Of a DNA stretch of 64,000 nt, positions 29,433 through 38,658 are shown piece by piece (the stretch's first letter is position 1; every line of letters begins with the position of its first letter). This DNA comes from Dactylosporangium vinaceum (lineage in GTDB: Bacteria > Actinomycetota > Actinomycetes > Mycobacteriales > Micromonosporaceae). The DNA is taken from contig NZ_CP061913.1 in the NCBI RefSeq assembly GCF_019904175.1, positions 9,176,001 through 9,240,000 of the forward strand, given 5' to 3'. Below the pieces are notes generated by a model. That model saw nothing but the letters and a program-made list of their open reading frames with translations, searched no databases and was not told the DNA's origin. The translations under genes were made by a program, and so were the position numbers.

Positions 29433-32400
29433 CGGCCGCGCCGTCGCAGTCCAACCTCTCACCGGTCAAGCGGGCCCTGCTGGAGCAGCGCCTGCGGGCC
29501 TCGGCGGCGACGGCGGTCATCCCCCGGCGACCGGCCGGGTCCGGCGACCCGCCGCTGTCGTTCGGGCAGGAGCGGCTCTGGTTCATGGAGCAGTTCGCGC
29601 CCGGGAGCGCGGCCTACTCGCTGCCGTTCCTGGTGCGGCTGCGCGGCGAGCTCGACCACGCGGCGCTCACCGCGGCCGTCAACGGCATCGCCGCCCGCCA
29701 CGAGCCGCTGCGCAGCCGCTTCCCGGCCGGCGACGACGGCAAGCCGCACGTGGTCGTCGACGCGTGGACGCCCCTGGAGGTCCCGGTCGTGGACGCCGAG
29801 GGCGAGGCGGCGGCCGAGCGGCTGGTGACCGAGGCGATCGCCGTGCCGTTCGACCTGGCCACCGGCCCGCTGCTGCGCCCGCTGCTCGTACGGATCGGCC
29901 CGGCCGATCACGTCCTGCTGATCCTGATCCACCACATCGCCACCGACGGCTGGTCGATGGACCTCGTCCACAACGAGTTCGTCGCCGGTTACGACGCCGC
30001 CGTCGAGGGCCGGGCGCCCGCGCTGCCCGCGCTGCCGGTCGGCTACTACGACTACGCGGCCTGGCAGCACGGCCACCTCAGCGGCGCCGCCCTGGACCGC
30101 GACGTCGCCCACTGGCGCGCCGCGCTGGCCGGCCTGGAGCCGCTCGACCTGCCCACCGACCGGCCGCGCCCGGCCCGGCAGACCTACTCCGGGGCCAACC
30201 GCGGCATGGGGCTCGACGCCGGGCTGACGGCCGGGCTCAAGCGGCTGGCCCGGGCCCGCGGCGCGACCCTCTCCATGGCACTGCTCGCCTGCTGGCAGGC
30301 CGTCCTGGCCCGGCACAGCGGCCAGCGGGACTTCGCGGTCGGCACGCCCGTCGCCGGCCGGCCGCACCCGGAGGTCGAGGGCCTGGTCGGCATGTTCGTC
30401 AACACCCTCGCGCTGCGGGCCCGCCTGGACGGCGACCCGACCTTCAACGAGCTGCTCGCCCGGACCCGCGAGACGAGTCTCGACGCGTACGCGCACCAGG
30501 ACATCCCCTTCGAGCGGCTCGTGACCGAGCTGAAGGTGCACCGCGACGTGGCCCGACCGCCGCTGTTCCAGGTGCTGCACGTGGTCCAGAACTATGCGGC
30601 GCCGGGGCGGCCGCGCCCCGGGCGCCTCACGCCGGAGCCGTTCCGGGTCCCGCTCCCGGCCAGCCGGTTCGACCTGGAGCTGTACTGGGCCGAGTCCGGT
30701 GACGGGCTGGGCGGCGTGCTCACCTACAACCCCGACCTGTTCGCGGCGGCCACGATCGACCGGCTGGCCGAGCACCTGGAGGCGTTCGTGGCGGCCGTCG
30801 TGGCCGACCCCGACCGCCGCCTGTCCACAGTGGAGCCGGCTCCCGGGGTGTGCAACGCCCCGGAGGCCGTGGACGTGCCCGACGCGACCCTCGCCGGCCT
30901 CCTCGCCGCCCAGGTGCACCGGACCCCCGACGCGCCGGCGGTCACCTTCGAGGGCCGGAGCTGGACCTACGCCGAGCTCGACACCGCCGCCGGGCGGGTC
31001 GCGGGCCGGCTGCGGCGCCTCGGGGTCGGCCCCGGCTCGCTCGTCGCCGTCTGCGCCGAGCGGTCCCACGAGCTGGTCGCCGCGCTGCTCGGCGTGCTGA
31101 AGGCCGGTGCGGCGTACGTGCCGCTGGACCCCGAGTATCCGGCGGACCGGCTGGCGTTCATGCTCACCGACGCCGCGGCCCCGGTCGTGCTGACCCAGGG
31201 GCACCTCAGCGCGGTGCTGCCCGAGACTGCGGCCGCCGTCGTCCTGCTCGAGTCAATCGACGATGATCCGGCCGGCGCCGACGCCACCCCGGACGACCTG
31301 GCCTACGTCATCTACACCTCCGGCTCGACCGGCCGGCCGAAGGGCGTCGGCAACACCCACCGCGGGATCGTCAACCGCCTGGACTGGATGCAGCGGCAGT
31401 ACGGGCTCGACGCCACCGACGCCGTGCTGCAGAAGACCCCGGCGAGCTTCGACGTCTCGGTGTGGGAGTTCTTCTGGCCGCTGCTCACCGGCGCCCGGCT
31501 GGTCCTGGCCCGGCCCGGCGGCCATCGCGACGCCGCCTACCTGCGCGACCTGATCGACACCGAGCAGATCACCACCGCCCACTTCGTCCCGTCGATGCTC
31601 GCGGTGTTCCTCGCCGAGGCCGGCGAGGGCGCCTGCCCCTCGCTGCGGCGGATCATCTGCAGCGGCGAGGCGCTGCCGCCCGACGTCGCCGCCCGCTGCC
31701 TCGAACGGCTGCCCGCCCGGCTGTGGAACCTCTACGGCCCCACCGAGGCCGCGGTGGACGTCTCGGCCTTCGAGTGCACGCCGGCCGCCCTCGACGGCGC
31801 GGCCCGGGTGCCGATCGGCGCGCCGATCCAGAACATCGCCCTCTACGTCCTGGACGAGCACCTGCGGCCCGCGCCGGTCGGGGTGGCCGGGCAGCTCTAC
31901 ATCGCCGGCGTCGGGCTCGCCCGCGGCTACCTGCGCCGGCCGGGCCTGACCGCCGAGCGGTTCCTCCCGGACCCGTTCGGCCCGCCCGGGTCACGCATGT
32001 ATGCGACGGGCGATCGGGCCCGGTGGCGGGCCGACGGTACAGCCGAGTTCCTGGGTCGCATCGACGGCCAGGTGAAGCTGCGCGGACTGCGCATCGAGCT
32101 CGGCGAGATCGAGGCGGCACTGCGCGAGCAGCCGGGCGTGACCGAGGCGGCCGCTGTCGTGCGCGAGGACCAGCCCGGCGATCAGCGCATCGTCGCCTAC
32201 GCCGCCGGGCCGGCCGACCTCGCCGCCGCCCGTGCGGCCCTGAAGCGCCGGCTGCCGGACTACATGGTGCCGGTGGCCGTCGTCGCCGTCGACGCGCTGC
32301 CGCTGTCGCCGAGCGGCAAGCTCGACCGCCGGGCCCTGCCCGCGCCGCAGATCGTCCGCGACGAGTCCACCGCGCTCGTCGCGCCGCGGACCCCGGCCGA

Positions 32401-34810
32401 GCGCTTCCTGGCCGACGTCTGGCGGGACCTGCTGAAGCTCGACGCCCTCGGCATCGACGACGACTTCTTCGACCTCGGCGGGCACTCGATGCTTGCCACG
32501 CAGCTCGTCGCCCGGCTGCGCAAGGAGTTCGGGGCCGGGGTGGCCGTCCTCGACGTCTTCCAGCACCCGACGATCCGCGACCTGGCCGCGCTCGTGTCGA
32601 CGCCGGCCGCCGAGCGGGGCCCGCGCCGGCTGGTCAACGAGCTCACCCGGCCCGTCCCGGCGCAGCGGCGCACCCTGTCGTTCGTGTGCGTCCCGTACGG
32701 CGGCGGGAGTGCTGTGGTGTACCAGCCGCTGGCCGACGCCCTGCCGGACGGCTGCTCGCTCTACGCCGTGTCGGTCCCGGGGCAGGACATCGGCCTCGAC
32801 GAGCCGGCGATCCCGCTCGGCGAGCTGGTCGACCGGTGCACGGCCGAGATCCTGGCGTCGGTGGAAGGGCCGCTCGTCCTCTATGGACACTGCGCGATCG
32901 GCAGCGCGGTCGCCGTCGCGCTCGCCCGGGCCCTGGAGGCGGCCGGCCGCGAGCTGGAGGCCGTCTACGTCGGCGGCATCTTCCCCTTCGCCCGGCCGTC
33001 CGGGCGGGTGCTCTCCCGGGTCAGCCGGCTCCTGGCCCGCCGGGAGAAGCTGCGCGGCAACCGCTCGTACGAGAACTGGCTGCGCTCCATGGGCGTGGAG
33101 ATGGGCGAGTTCGACGCGGAGCAGGCCAACCGGATCGTCGCCAACATGCGGGCCGGCTCCGACCAGGCCGAGGACTACTACACGGAGCTGTTCGACCGGG
33201 CCGTCACCCCGCTGAAGACCCCGATCATCTCGGTGGCCGGCGACCGCGACCCGACGACCGAGTGGGCCGCCGAGCGCTACCGGGAGTGGCTGTTCCTGAC
33301 CTCGTCGGTCGCGCTCGTCGAGCTCCAGGAGGCCGGGCACTTCTTCCTGAAGTACCGCGCCAGGGAGCTCGCCACCATCATCACCACCGTGCATCGCACC
33401 GCCGAGCCGGTGCACGACCCCGGCGGCGGCTGGGCGGTCACCGGCCGCGCCGACCGCAGCGCACCGGCCAGGCCCGCTGTCCAGCCGACGATGCGCCGCT
33501 TCCTGGCCGTCGCCGCCGGGCAGCAGGTCTCCATCATCGGCACCGCCCTGACCGAGTTCGCGCTGCCGCTGTGGATCTACCTGAGCACCGGCTCCCTGCC
33601 GACGTTCGCGCTGCTGGCCGTGCTCGGCCTGGTGCCGGGCATCCTCATCGCTCCGGTCGCCGGGGCCCTCGTCGACCGCTACGACAGGCGCCGGGTCATC
33701 CTGGCCGGCGACATCGCGGCCGGCTGCACGCAGGCGGTGATGCTCGGCCTCGCCGTCACCGGCCGGCTCGGGATCGGCGCGGTGTTCGGGCTGATCGTCG
33801 TGCTGTCGATCGCGCTGGCGTTCCAGCGGCTGGCGTACTTCTCCGCGGTGCCGCAGCTGGTGCCGAAGCGGTACCTCGGCCACGCGAACGGCGTCGTGCA
33901 GCTCGCGGTCGGCGTCGCCCAGTTCCTGGTGCCGCTGCTGGCCGCCGGGCTCTTCGCCGCCATCGGCCTGCGCGGCATCCTGCTCATCGACGTCGTGAGC
34001 TACGCGGTGGCGGTCGGTGTCCTGCTGGCCGTGCGGTTCCCGGACACCATGCCCTGGCACCGGCGCGAGTCGCTCATCGCGGAGATCGTGGGCGGGTGGC
34101 GGTACAGCACCGGCAAGGGCGGCTTCGGCGCGCTGCTCGGGTTCTTCGCCGTGCTCAACATCTTCCTGAGCCCGCTGTTCCTGCTCGTGTCACCGCTCGT
34201 GCTCTCGTTCGGCACGCTGTCGACGGTGGCCCGGGTCAGCGTCTGCGCCGGGCTGGGCGCCATCGTCGGCGCCCTGGTCATGGGCTTCTGGGGCGGTCCC
34301 CGCCACCGCCGGGTCCGCGGCATGCTGCTGTGCGTCCTGGTCCTCGCCACCGCCTGCGTGCTCACCGCGCTGCACCCGGTCGAGGCGGTGGTCGCGGCGG
34401 GCGCCTTCGGCATGAGCTTCGGCCTGACCGTCGTCAACGGCATCTACACGACGATCGTGCAGGTCAAGGTCCCGCAGCGCTTCCACGGCCGGGTGTTCGC
34501 GCTGAACACCCTGCTGGCCTGGTCCACGATCCCGCTCGCGTGGGGCGTGGTCGTGCCGTTCGGCAGCCGCCTGTTCGAGCCGCTGCTGCGCCCGGACGGC
34601 CCGCTCGCCGGGACGGTGGGCGCGGTGATCGGCGTCGGCCCCGGCCGCGGTACCGCGCTCATGTACGTGGTGTGCGCGGCCGCGATGGGCCTCATCGTCC
34701 TGGCCGCGTTCCGCATCCGCGCCATCGCCCGCTTCGACGACCGTGTGCCCGACGCCCTGCCCGACGACCTCATCGGCGCCCGGACCGCGCGGCCGGACAC
34801 CGCGCCGTGA
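29429..34810 (+). CDS. Terminal NRPS C-A(Ser)-T-TE fused to an MFS exporter
   Basis: This 1793-residue protein has C (about 40-470; HHIATDG near 168), A (YTSGSTGRPKG near 630), T (GGHSM near 1020), TE (about 1060-1320) and a C-terminal MFS transporter (about 1354-1770) in one uninterrupted frame. The code D-V-W-H-I-S-L-V-D matches serine. The TE nucleophile motif reads GHCAIG, with Cys at residue 1155 (codon 32891-32893) where most family members have Ser; Asp (VAGDRD) and His (EAGHFF) are present. The MFS part has about ten to twelve hydrophobic segments and the loop motif GALVDRYDRRR. The protein would finish the peptide, release it and perhaps export it at the membrane. Fusions of this kind are named in databases but little studied. 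Confidence 0.95.
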
Positions 34811-34836
34811 CGAGGGCCGGGCGCTCCCGGCCCTCG
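34811..34836. terminator. Perfect hairpin after the NRPS-MFS gene
   Basis: CGAGGGCCGGG (34811-34821) and CCCGGCCCTCG (34826-34836) form a perfect 11-bp stem with a CGCT loop. It starts right after the TGA of the NRPS-MFS gene. There is no T tract, which is usual for actinobacterial terminators. It lies between convergent genes and could serve both strands. Confidence 0.8.
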
Positions 34837-34851
34837 CGAACCTGCGCAGCT

Positions 34852-35784
34852 TCACGGCGCGGTGAGCTCGTTGTAGGCGGCGACCCCGTCCGGATCGGCG
34901 TAGCTGCCGGGCGGGCCGGCCGCGGTGCCCAGATACCAGTTGTCGTGCTGCCAGTAGCAGATGATGGTGAACCCGTGACCGGCCAGCCAGGTCCGCGAGG
35001 CCCGGATGGCCGGCCCCCGGGACGCCCGGACGCCCTGGTCGTCGTCGATGCCCCACTCGGTGAGCGCGAGCGGGCGGCCCTGGCCGCTGAACGCGTTGTA
35101 CCAGCGGATCATCCGCGGGTCGAGGCCCACGCCGACCGGGTCGTCGGGCTCGCTGCCCCGGGTGCTCGCCTGCCAGTACAGGTCGAAGCCGTAGGCGTCG
35201 GCGTAGGCGGGCGGGACGATCCAGTCCTGCACCTCACGGTCGCCGCCGGTGCCGTTGTTCGTGACCTTCGTCGAGCCCGGCCGCCACTGGTAGGACATGT
35301 ACACCGGCACCACGCTCACGGCGGCGTTGGCCAGCTTCGCGACCTGGTAGACCCGGGTGAAGGCGGCGACGAACTGCACGCCTGTCATGTCGTCCTCGGG
35401 CTCGTGGAAGTACGTGAGGTAGCTCCCGGACGGCATCGCCGCCGCGACCGCCTGGATCTCGCCGTCGCAGGCGCCGGTGGCGACGGCGGTGGGGGTGCAG
35501 GAGGTCTTGAAGGAGTACCAGAGGATGGCGCCCTGCAGCAGTTGACAGTTGACCGCGTCGGCCGTCGGCGGCGAGCCGTTGGCGGTGAACACGCGGCGGA
35601 CGGCCAGGGGTCCGAGGTGGGTACGTTCGTCCAGGAAGCCGGCGCAGGTGTTGCCGCTGCCGACGGTGTCGCTGACGGAGGTGGTTGCGCCGACGGTGAA
35701 CGGCGCTACGGCGGCCGCGGGCGCGGGTGGGTACACCACGAGCCCGGCTAGGAGCACGACCACGACGAGATGACGTCCAGTCAT
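34852..35784 (-). CDS. Secreted glycoside hydrolase-like TIM-barrel protein
   Basis: This 310-residue protein has a cleavable signal peptide (about 1-25, ending APAAA). The mature part has two acidic motifs spaced as in clan A hydrolases: YFHEPEDD (acid/base Glu candidate, near 146) and LALTEWGID (nucleophile Glu candidate, near 245). Aromatic residues (YGFDLYWQ, ICYWQHDNWY) could line a sugar-binding groove. I cannot place it in a numbered GH family with confidence; GH26- or GH39-like is a guess. It sits next to a xylanase on the same strand, which supports a role in plant polysaccharide breakdown. Confidence 0.72.
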   Translation of the reverse strand: MTGRHLVVVVLLAGLVVYPPAPAAAVAPFTVGATTSVSDTVGSGNTCAGFLDERTHLGPLAVRRVFTANGSPPTADAVNCQLLQGAILWYSFKTSCTPTAVATGACDGEIQAVAAAMPSGSYLTYFHEPEDDMTGVQFVAAFTRVYQVAKLANAAVSVVPVYMSYQWRPGSTKVTNNGTGGDREVQDWIVPPAYADAYGFDLYWQASTRGSEPDDPVGVGLDPRMIRWYNAFSGQGRPLALTEWGIDDDQGVRASRGPAIRASRTWLAGHGFTIICYWQHDNWYLGTAAGPPGSYADPDGVAAYNELTAP

Positions 35785-35842
35785 CCTTCGACGCTACGAC
35801 GGACATCGATTGAACGGGTGTGCGGTGAAGCTGAGTGAATGG

Positions 35843-35876
35843 TGCCGCCGTGGAGACCTGGGCCTCCACGGCGGCA
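35843..35876 (-). terminator. Terminator hairpin downstream of the xylanase gene
   Basis: TGCCGCCGTGGAG (35843-35855) and CTCCACGGCGGCA (35864-35876) form a perfect 13-bp stem with an 8-nt loop, beginning 7 nt after the xylanase stop. It separates the xylanase from the downstream hydrolase gene. Confidence 0.8.
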
Positions 35877-35882
35877 TCGGCC

Positions 35883-37271
35883 TCAGCTGCAGGACGGGGT
35901 GAGACCCGTGGCGCTGCCGGTGGCCTGGAAGCCGAACTCGGTGTACTGCCCGGCGCCGACCGACCCGTTGTAGCTCACGTTGGTGAACCGGACCGCGCCG
36001 CTGTCACCGCTGCGGTTGGCGTTCCAGATGCCGGTGATCGTCGCGCCCGACGGCAGCGTGAGGCCCACCGTCCAGCCGTTGATGGCCGCGCTGCCCGCGG
36101 TGACGCGGACGGTGGCGACGAAGCCGCCGTCCCACTGGTTGAGCGAGACGGTGGCGGTGCAGCCGTTGCCGGTACCGGTACCGGGCGTCGACGGCGAGGT
36201 GCTGACCGGCGGCGGCGAGCTCACCGGCGGCGTCGACACCGGCGGCGTGGAGACGGTGCTGCCGGGCCCGTTCAGGGCGTTGAGCGTCGAGGTGTACGCG
36301 GCCTTCTTGTTGCCGTTGCTGTCGAACAGCAGCGGGTTCTCGCCGGTGCGCCAGGAGTCGCTGTCGCGGATGCCCCACACGGTGATTCCCGCGCAGCGGG
36401 ACACGGCGAGGCAGGCCTTGACGACGTTGGCGTAGGCGGTGGCCTGGTTGGAGCCGGAGATGTCGAGCTCGGTGATCTGCACCTCGACGCCGAGGTCGGC
36501 GAAGCGCTGGAGGTTGGCCTGGTAGTCCGACGGCGGCAGCCCGCCGAGGTGGGACTGGAACCCGACGCAGTCGATCGGCACGCCGCGGGCCTTGAAGTCC
36601 TTGACCATGTTGTAGACGCCGGTGCTCTTCGCGTTGATGCCGTCGGTGTTGTAGTCGTTGTAGCAGAGCTTGGCGCCCGGGTCGGCGGCCCGCGCGGTCT
36701 TGAACGCGACCTCGATCCAGTCGTTGCCGGTGCGCTGCAGGTTGGAGTCGCGGCGCCCGCCGCCCCCGCCGTCGGCGAACGCCTCGTTCACCACGTCCCA
36801 CGCGTAGATCTTGCCCTTGTAGTGGGCCGCGACGGTGCTGACGTGGTTCATCATCGCGCTGCGCAGGGCGGAGCCGGACATGCTCTGCGCCCACCCGGGC
36901 TCCTGCTGGTACCACAGCAGCGCGTGCCCGCGCATCCGCTGCCCGTGGGCCTGGGCGTGCGACACGATCTGATCGGCCGAGGTGTAGCGGAACTGCCCCT
37001 GCGTCGGCTCGGTGGCGTCCCACTTCATCTCGTTCTCGGGCGTGATCATGTTGAACTCGCGGTCGAGGATGGTCGTGTACTGCGAGTTGCTGAGCTTCCC
37101 GGCGGCGACGGCGGTGCCGAAGTACCGCCCCTTCTCCGCGGCCGAGGCACCGAGCGTGGTCCCGGCCTCCGCTCCGGAGGCGAGCGCGACGGCGGCCCCG
37201 GCCGCGACGGCACTCACCGCGGCCAGCATGACGGCGAGGCGCACCGGCCTGCGTCGGGTGGTTCGGGTCAT
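35883..37271 (-). CDS. Secreted endo-1,4-beta-xylanase, GH10-CBM2
   Basis: This 462-residue protein has a signal peptide (about 1-36, RRRP then a hydrophobic core). The GH10 catalytic domain (about 45-335) has ITPENEMKWD, acid/base Glu163 in WDVVNEAF and nucleophile Glu268 in QITELDIS. A Ser/Thr/Pro linker (about 338-368) leads to a CBM2 module (about 370-462; CTATVSLNQWDGGF, INGWTVGLTLP) that binds cellulose or xylan. It cleaves xylan chains outside the cell. The upstream region holds two TTCGCGAA palindromes that probably bind the adjacent LacI protein. The gene ends in a strong hairpin. Confidence 0.97.
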   Translation of the reverse strand: MTRTTRRRPVRLAVMLAAVSAVAAGAAVALASGAEAGTTLGASAAEKGRYFGTAVAAGKLSNSQYTTILDREFNMITPENEMKWDATEPTQGQFRYTSADQIVSHAQAHGQRMRGHALLWYQQEPGWAQSMSGSALRSAMMNHVSTVAAHYKGKIYAWDVVNEAFADGGGGGRRDSNLQRTGNDWIEVAFKTARAADPGAKLCYNDYNTDGINAKSTGVYNMVKDFKARGVPIDCVGFQSHLGGLPPSDYQANLQRFADLGVEVQITELDISGSNQATAYANVVKACLAVSRCAGITVWGIRDSDSWRTGENPLLFDSNGNKKAAYTSTLNALNGPGSTVSTPPVSTPPVSSPPPVSTSPSTPGTGTGNGCTATVSLNQWDGGFVATVRVTAGSAAINGWTVGLTLPSGATITGIWNANRSGDSGAVRFTNVSYNGSVGAGQYTEFGFQATGSATGLTPSCS

Positions 37272-37337
37272 GAGGAGGTTCCCCTTCGAAGGGCACGGCC
37301 GGGGCGCATTGGCGGGCGCCGGAGCCGGACGAATGAG

Positions 37338-37347
37338 TTTCGCGAAT
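37338..37347. promoter_or_regulatory. Candidate LacI operator upstream of the xylanase
   Basis: TTTCGCGAAT is a near-perfect palindrome 67-76 nt upstream of the xylanase start. It shares the core TTCGCGAA with two other sites in this locus, at 37452-37461 and 38635-38644. Confidence 0.5.
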
Positions 37348-37451
37348 GTTACCGCTCACTCGAAGCCGGTCAATGCGTCAGCAGGACGCCCGGACCGGCC
37401 GCCGATCCACGATCGCGGCGCATTTCGAGCGTGGAACCCCGGCCGAAGCGA

Positions 37452-37461
37452 TTTCGCGAAA
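37452..37461. promoter_or_regulatory. Second candidate LacI operator, lacI-xylanase gap
   Basis: TTTCGCGAAA is a perfect palindrome between the end of the LacI gene and the xylanase gene. A further palindrome, CTGAAACTTTCAG (37474-37486), overlaps the LacI stop codon and resembles the CGAAANTTTCG-type element I recall from actinomycete xylanase promoters. Confidence 0.45.
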
Positions 37462-37482
37462 GGGGGTGCGGAGCTGAAACTT

Positions 37483-38520
37483 TCAGTTCGCGGCGGGCGG
37501 TGCGGTGCTGGCCCGCACGACGAGCGTGGCCGCCAGTTCGACCCGGTGCTGGGACGGCTTGTCGCCGGCGGCCAGGCTCAGCACGAGGCGGGCGGCGGCG
37601 GCGCCCAGCTCGGCGAACGGCTGGCGGACGGTGGTCATCGGCGGACCGGCCCACAGGCAGTGCTCGATGTCGTCGAAGCCCACGACGCTCAGGTCGCCGG
37701 GGATGCGCAGGTCGCGAAGCCGGGCCGCCTCGTAGACGCCCAGGGCCTGCAGGTCGTCGCCGCAGACCACGGCGGTCGGGCGGTCGGGGTGGCTCAGCAC
37801 CTCCAGGGCCAGGTCGCGGCCGTCCTCGAAGGTGAAGACGCCGCTGCGGCGCAGGGTCTCGTCGTACGGGACCTCGGCGGCGTCGAGCGCGGCCCGGAAG
37901 CCGTCGAAGCGGGCCCGTGAGGAGAGGTCCTTCACCGGGCCGGTGATCACGGCGATGCGGTGGTGGCCCAGGTCCAGCAGGTGGCGGGTGGCGGCCAGGG
38001 CACCGCTCCAGTTGTTGCAGCCCACGGACGGTGTCCGGTGCTGGTCGACCACCGGGTCCAGGGTGACGACCGGGATGCCGCTGGCGTCGAGCAGCTCCAG
38101 GTGCTCGGTGGTGAAGCCGGCGAAGGCGGCCACGACACCGACGGGGCGGCGCAGCAGGAGCGGCTCGATCCACGACTGCCCGGCCGCGGCCCGGCGGCGG
38201 ATGTCGGTGAGGCTCACGGTCAGGTCGCGGGTGGCGGCCACGTCCTCGATGCCTCGGACCACCTCGATCGCGATGGAGCCCAGCATGCCGGACATGAGCA
38301 CCTCGATGCCCGCGGTCCCGGGCGGGCCGGACGGCCGGCGGTAGCCGTGCTCGCGCAGCAGCGTCTCGACCCGGCGCCGGGTGGACTCGCCGACGCCGGC
38401 CCGGCCGTTGAGCACCTTGGAGACCGTCGGCTGAGACACCCCGGCCAGCTGGGCGATCTCGGCCACGGACCGGTCACCGCGCCAGCGGCCGCGCACGGCC
38501 GGCAGCTGCCTGTCGATCAC
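37483..38520 (-). CDS. LacI-family transcriptional regulator (xylanase locus)
   Basis: This 345-residue protein has an N-terminal LacI helix-turn-helix (about 17-65: SVAEIAQLAGVSQPTVSKVL, NGRAGVGESTRRRV) and a periplasmic-binding-protein-like sensor domain (about 75-340; DLSVVGFDDIEHC, PMTTVRQPFAELG). Such proteins repress sugar-use genes until a ligand binds. Its position between a xylanase and an arabinofuranosidase suggests xylan- or arabinan-derived ligands. A TTCGCGAA palindrome lies both upstream of it and upstream of the xylanase, consistent with joint autoregulation and repression. The GTG start at 38520 has no strong ribosome binding site, and an internal GTG is possible. Confidence 0.92.
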   Translation of the reverse strand: MIDRQLPAVRGRWRGDRSVAEIAQLAGVSQPTVSKVLNGRAGVGESTRRRVETLLREHGYRRPSGPPGTAGIEVLMSGMLGSIAIEVVRGIEDVAATRDLTVSLTDIRRRAAAGQSWIEPLLLRRPVGVVAAFAGFTTEHLELLDASGIPVVTLDPVVDQHRTPSVGCNNWSGALAATRHLLDLGHHRIAVITGPVKDLSSRARFDGFRAALDAAEVPYDETLRRSGVFTFEDGRDLALEVLSHPDRPTAVVCGDDLQALGVYEAARLRDLRIPGDLSVVGFDDIEHCLWAGPPMTTVRQPFAELGAAAARLVLSLAAGDKPSQHRVELAATLVVRASTAPPAAN

Positions 38521-38634
38521 ACGGCGGAGTTTACGGGAGCCGCCGCAGAAAGCGTTATGCCAGCACGCCGGCGAAGGTCGGGCCGGCCGGCCGCTCCCGT
38601 CGCCCGCACCCGCGGCCCACGCCCCCTCGACGAC

Positions 38635-38644
38635 ATTCGCGAAT
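38635..38644. promoter_or_regulatory. Candidate LacI autoregulatory operator
   Basis: ATTCGCGAAT is a perfect palindrome 115-124 nt upstream of the LacI GTG and 15 nt past the stop of the sigma-factor gene. It shares the TTCGCGAA core with two sites near the xylanase. Confidence 0.5.
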
Positions 38645-38658
38645 CGGCGGCGCCCGGG

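Noticed and set aside
35833..35876. Hairpin considered as a CRISPR-like or mobile-element repeat
   Set aside because: It is a single inverted repeat right after the xylanase stop, best read as a terminator. No direct-repeat array or transposase is present anywhere in the window.
37474..37486. CTGAAACTTTCAG palindrome as a primary xylanase operator
   Set aside because: It overlaps the lacI stop codon and occurs once. The TTCGCGAA sites are better placed and repeated, so it is noted only as a possible extra element.
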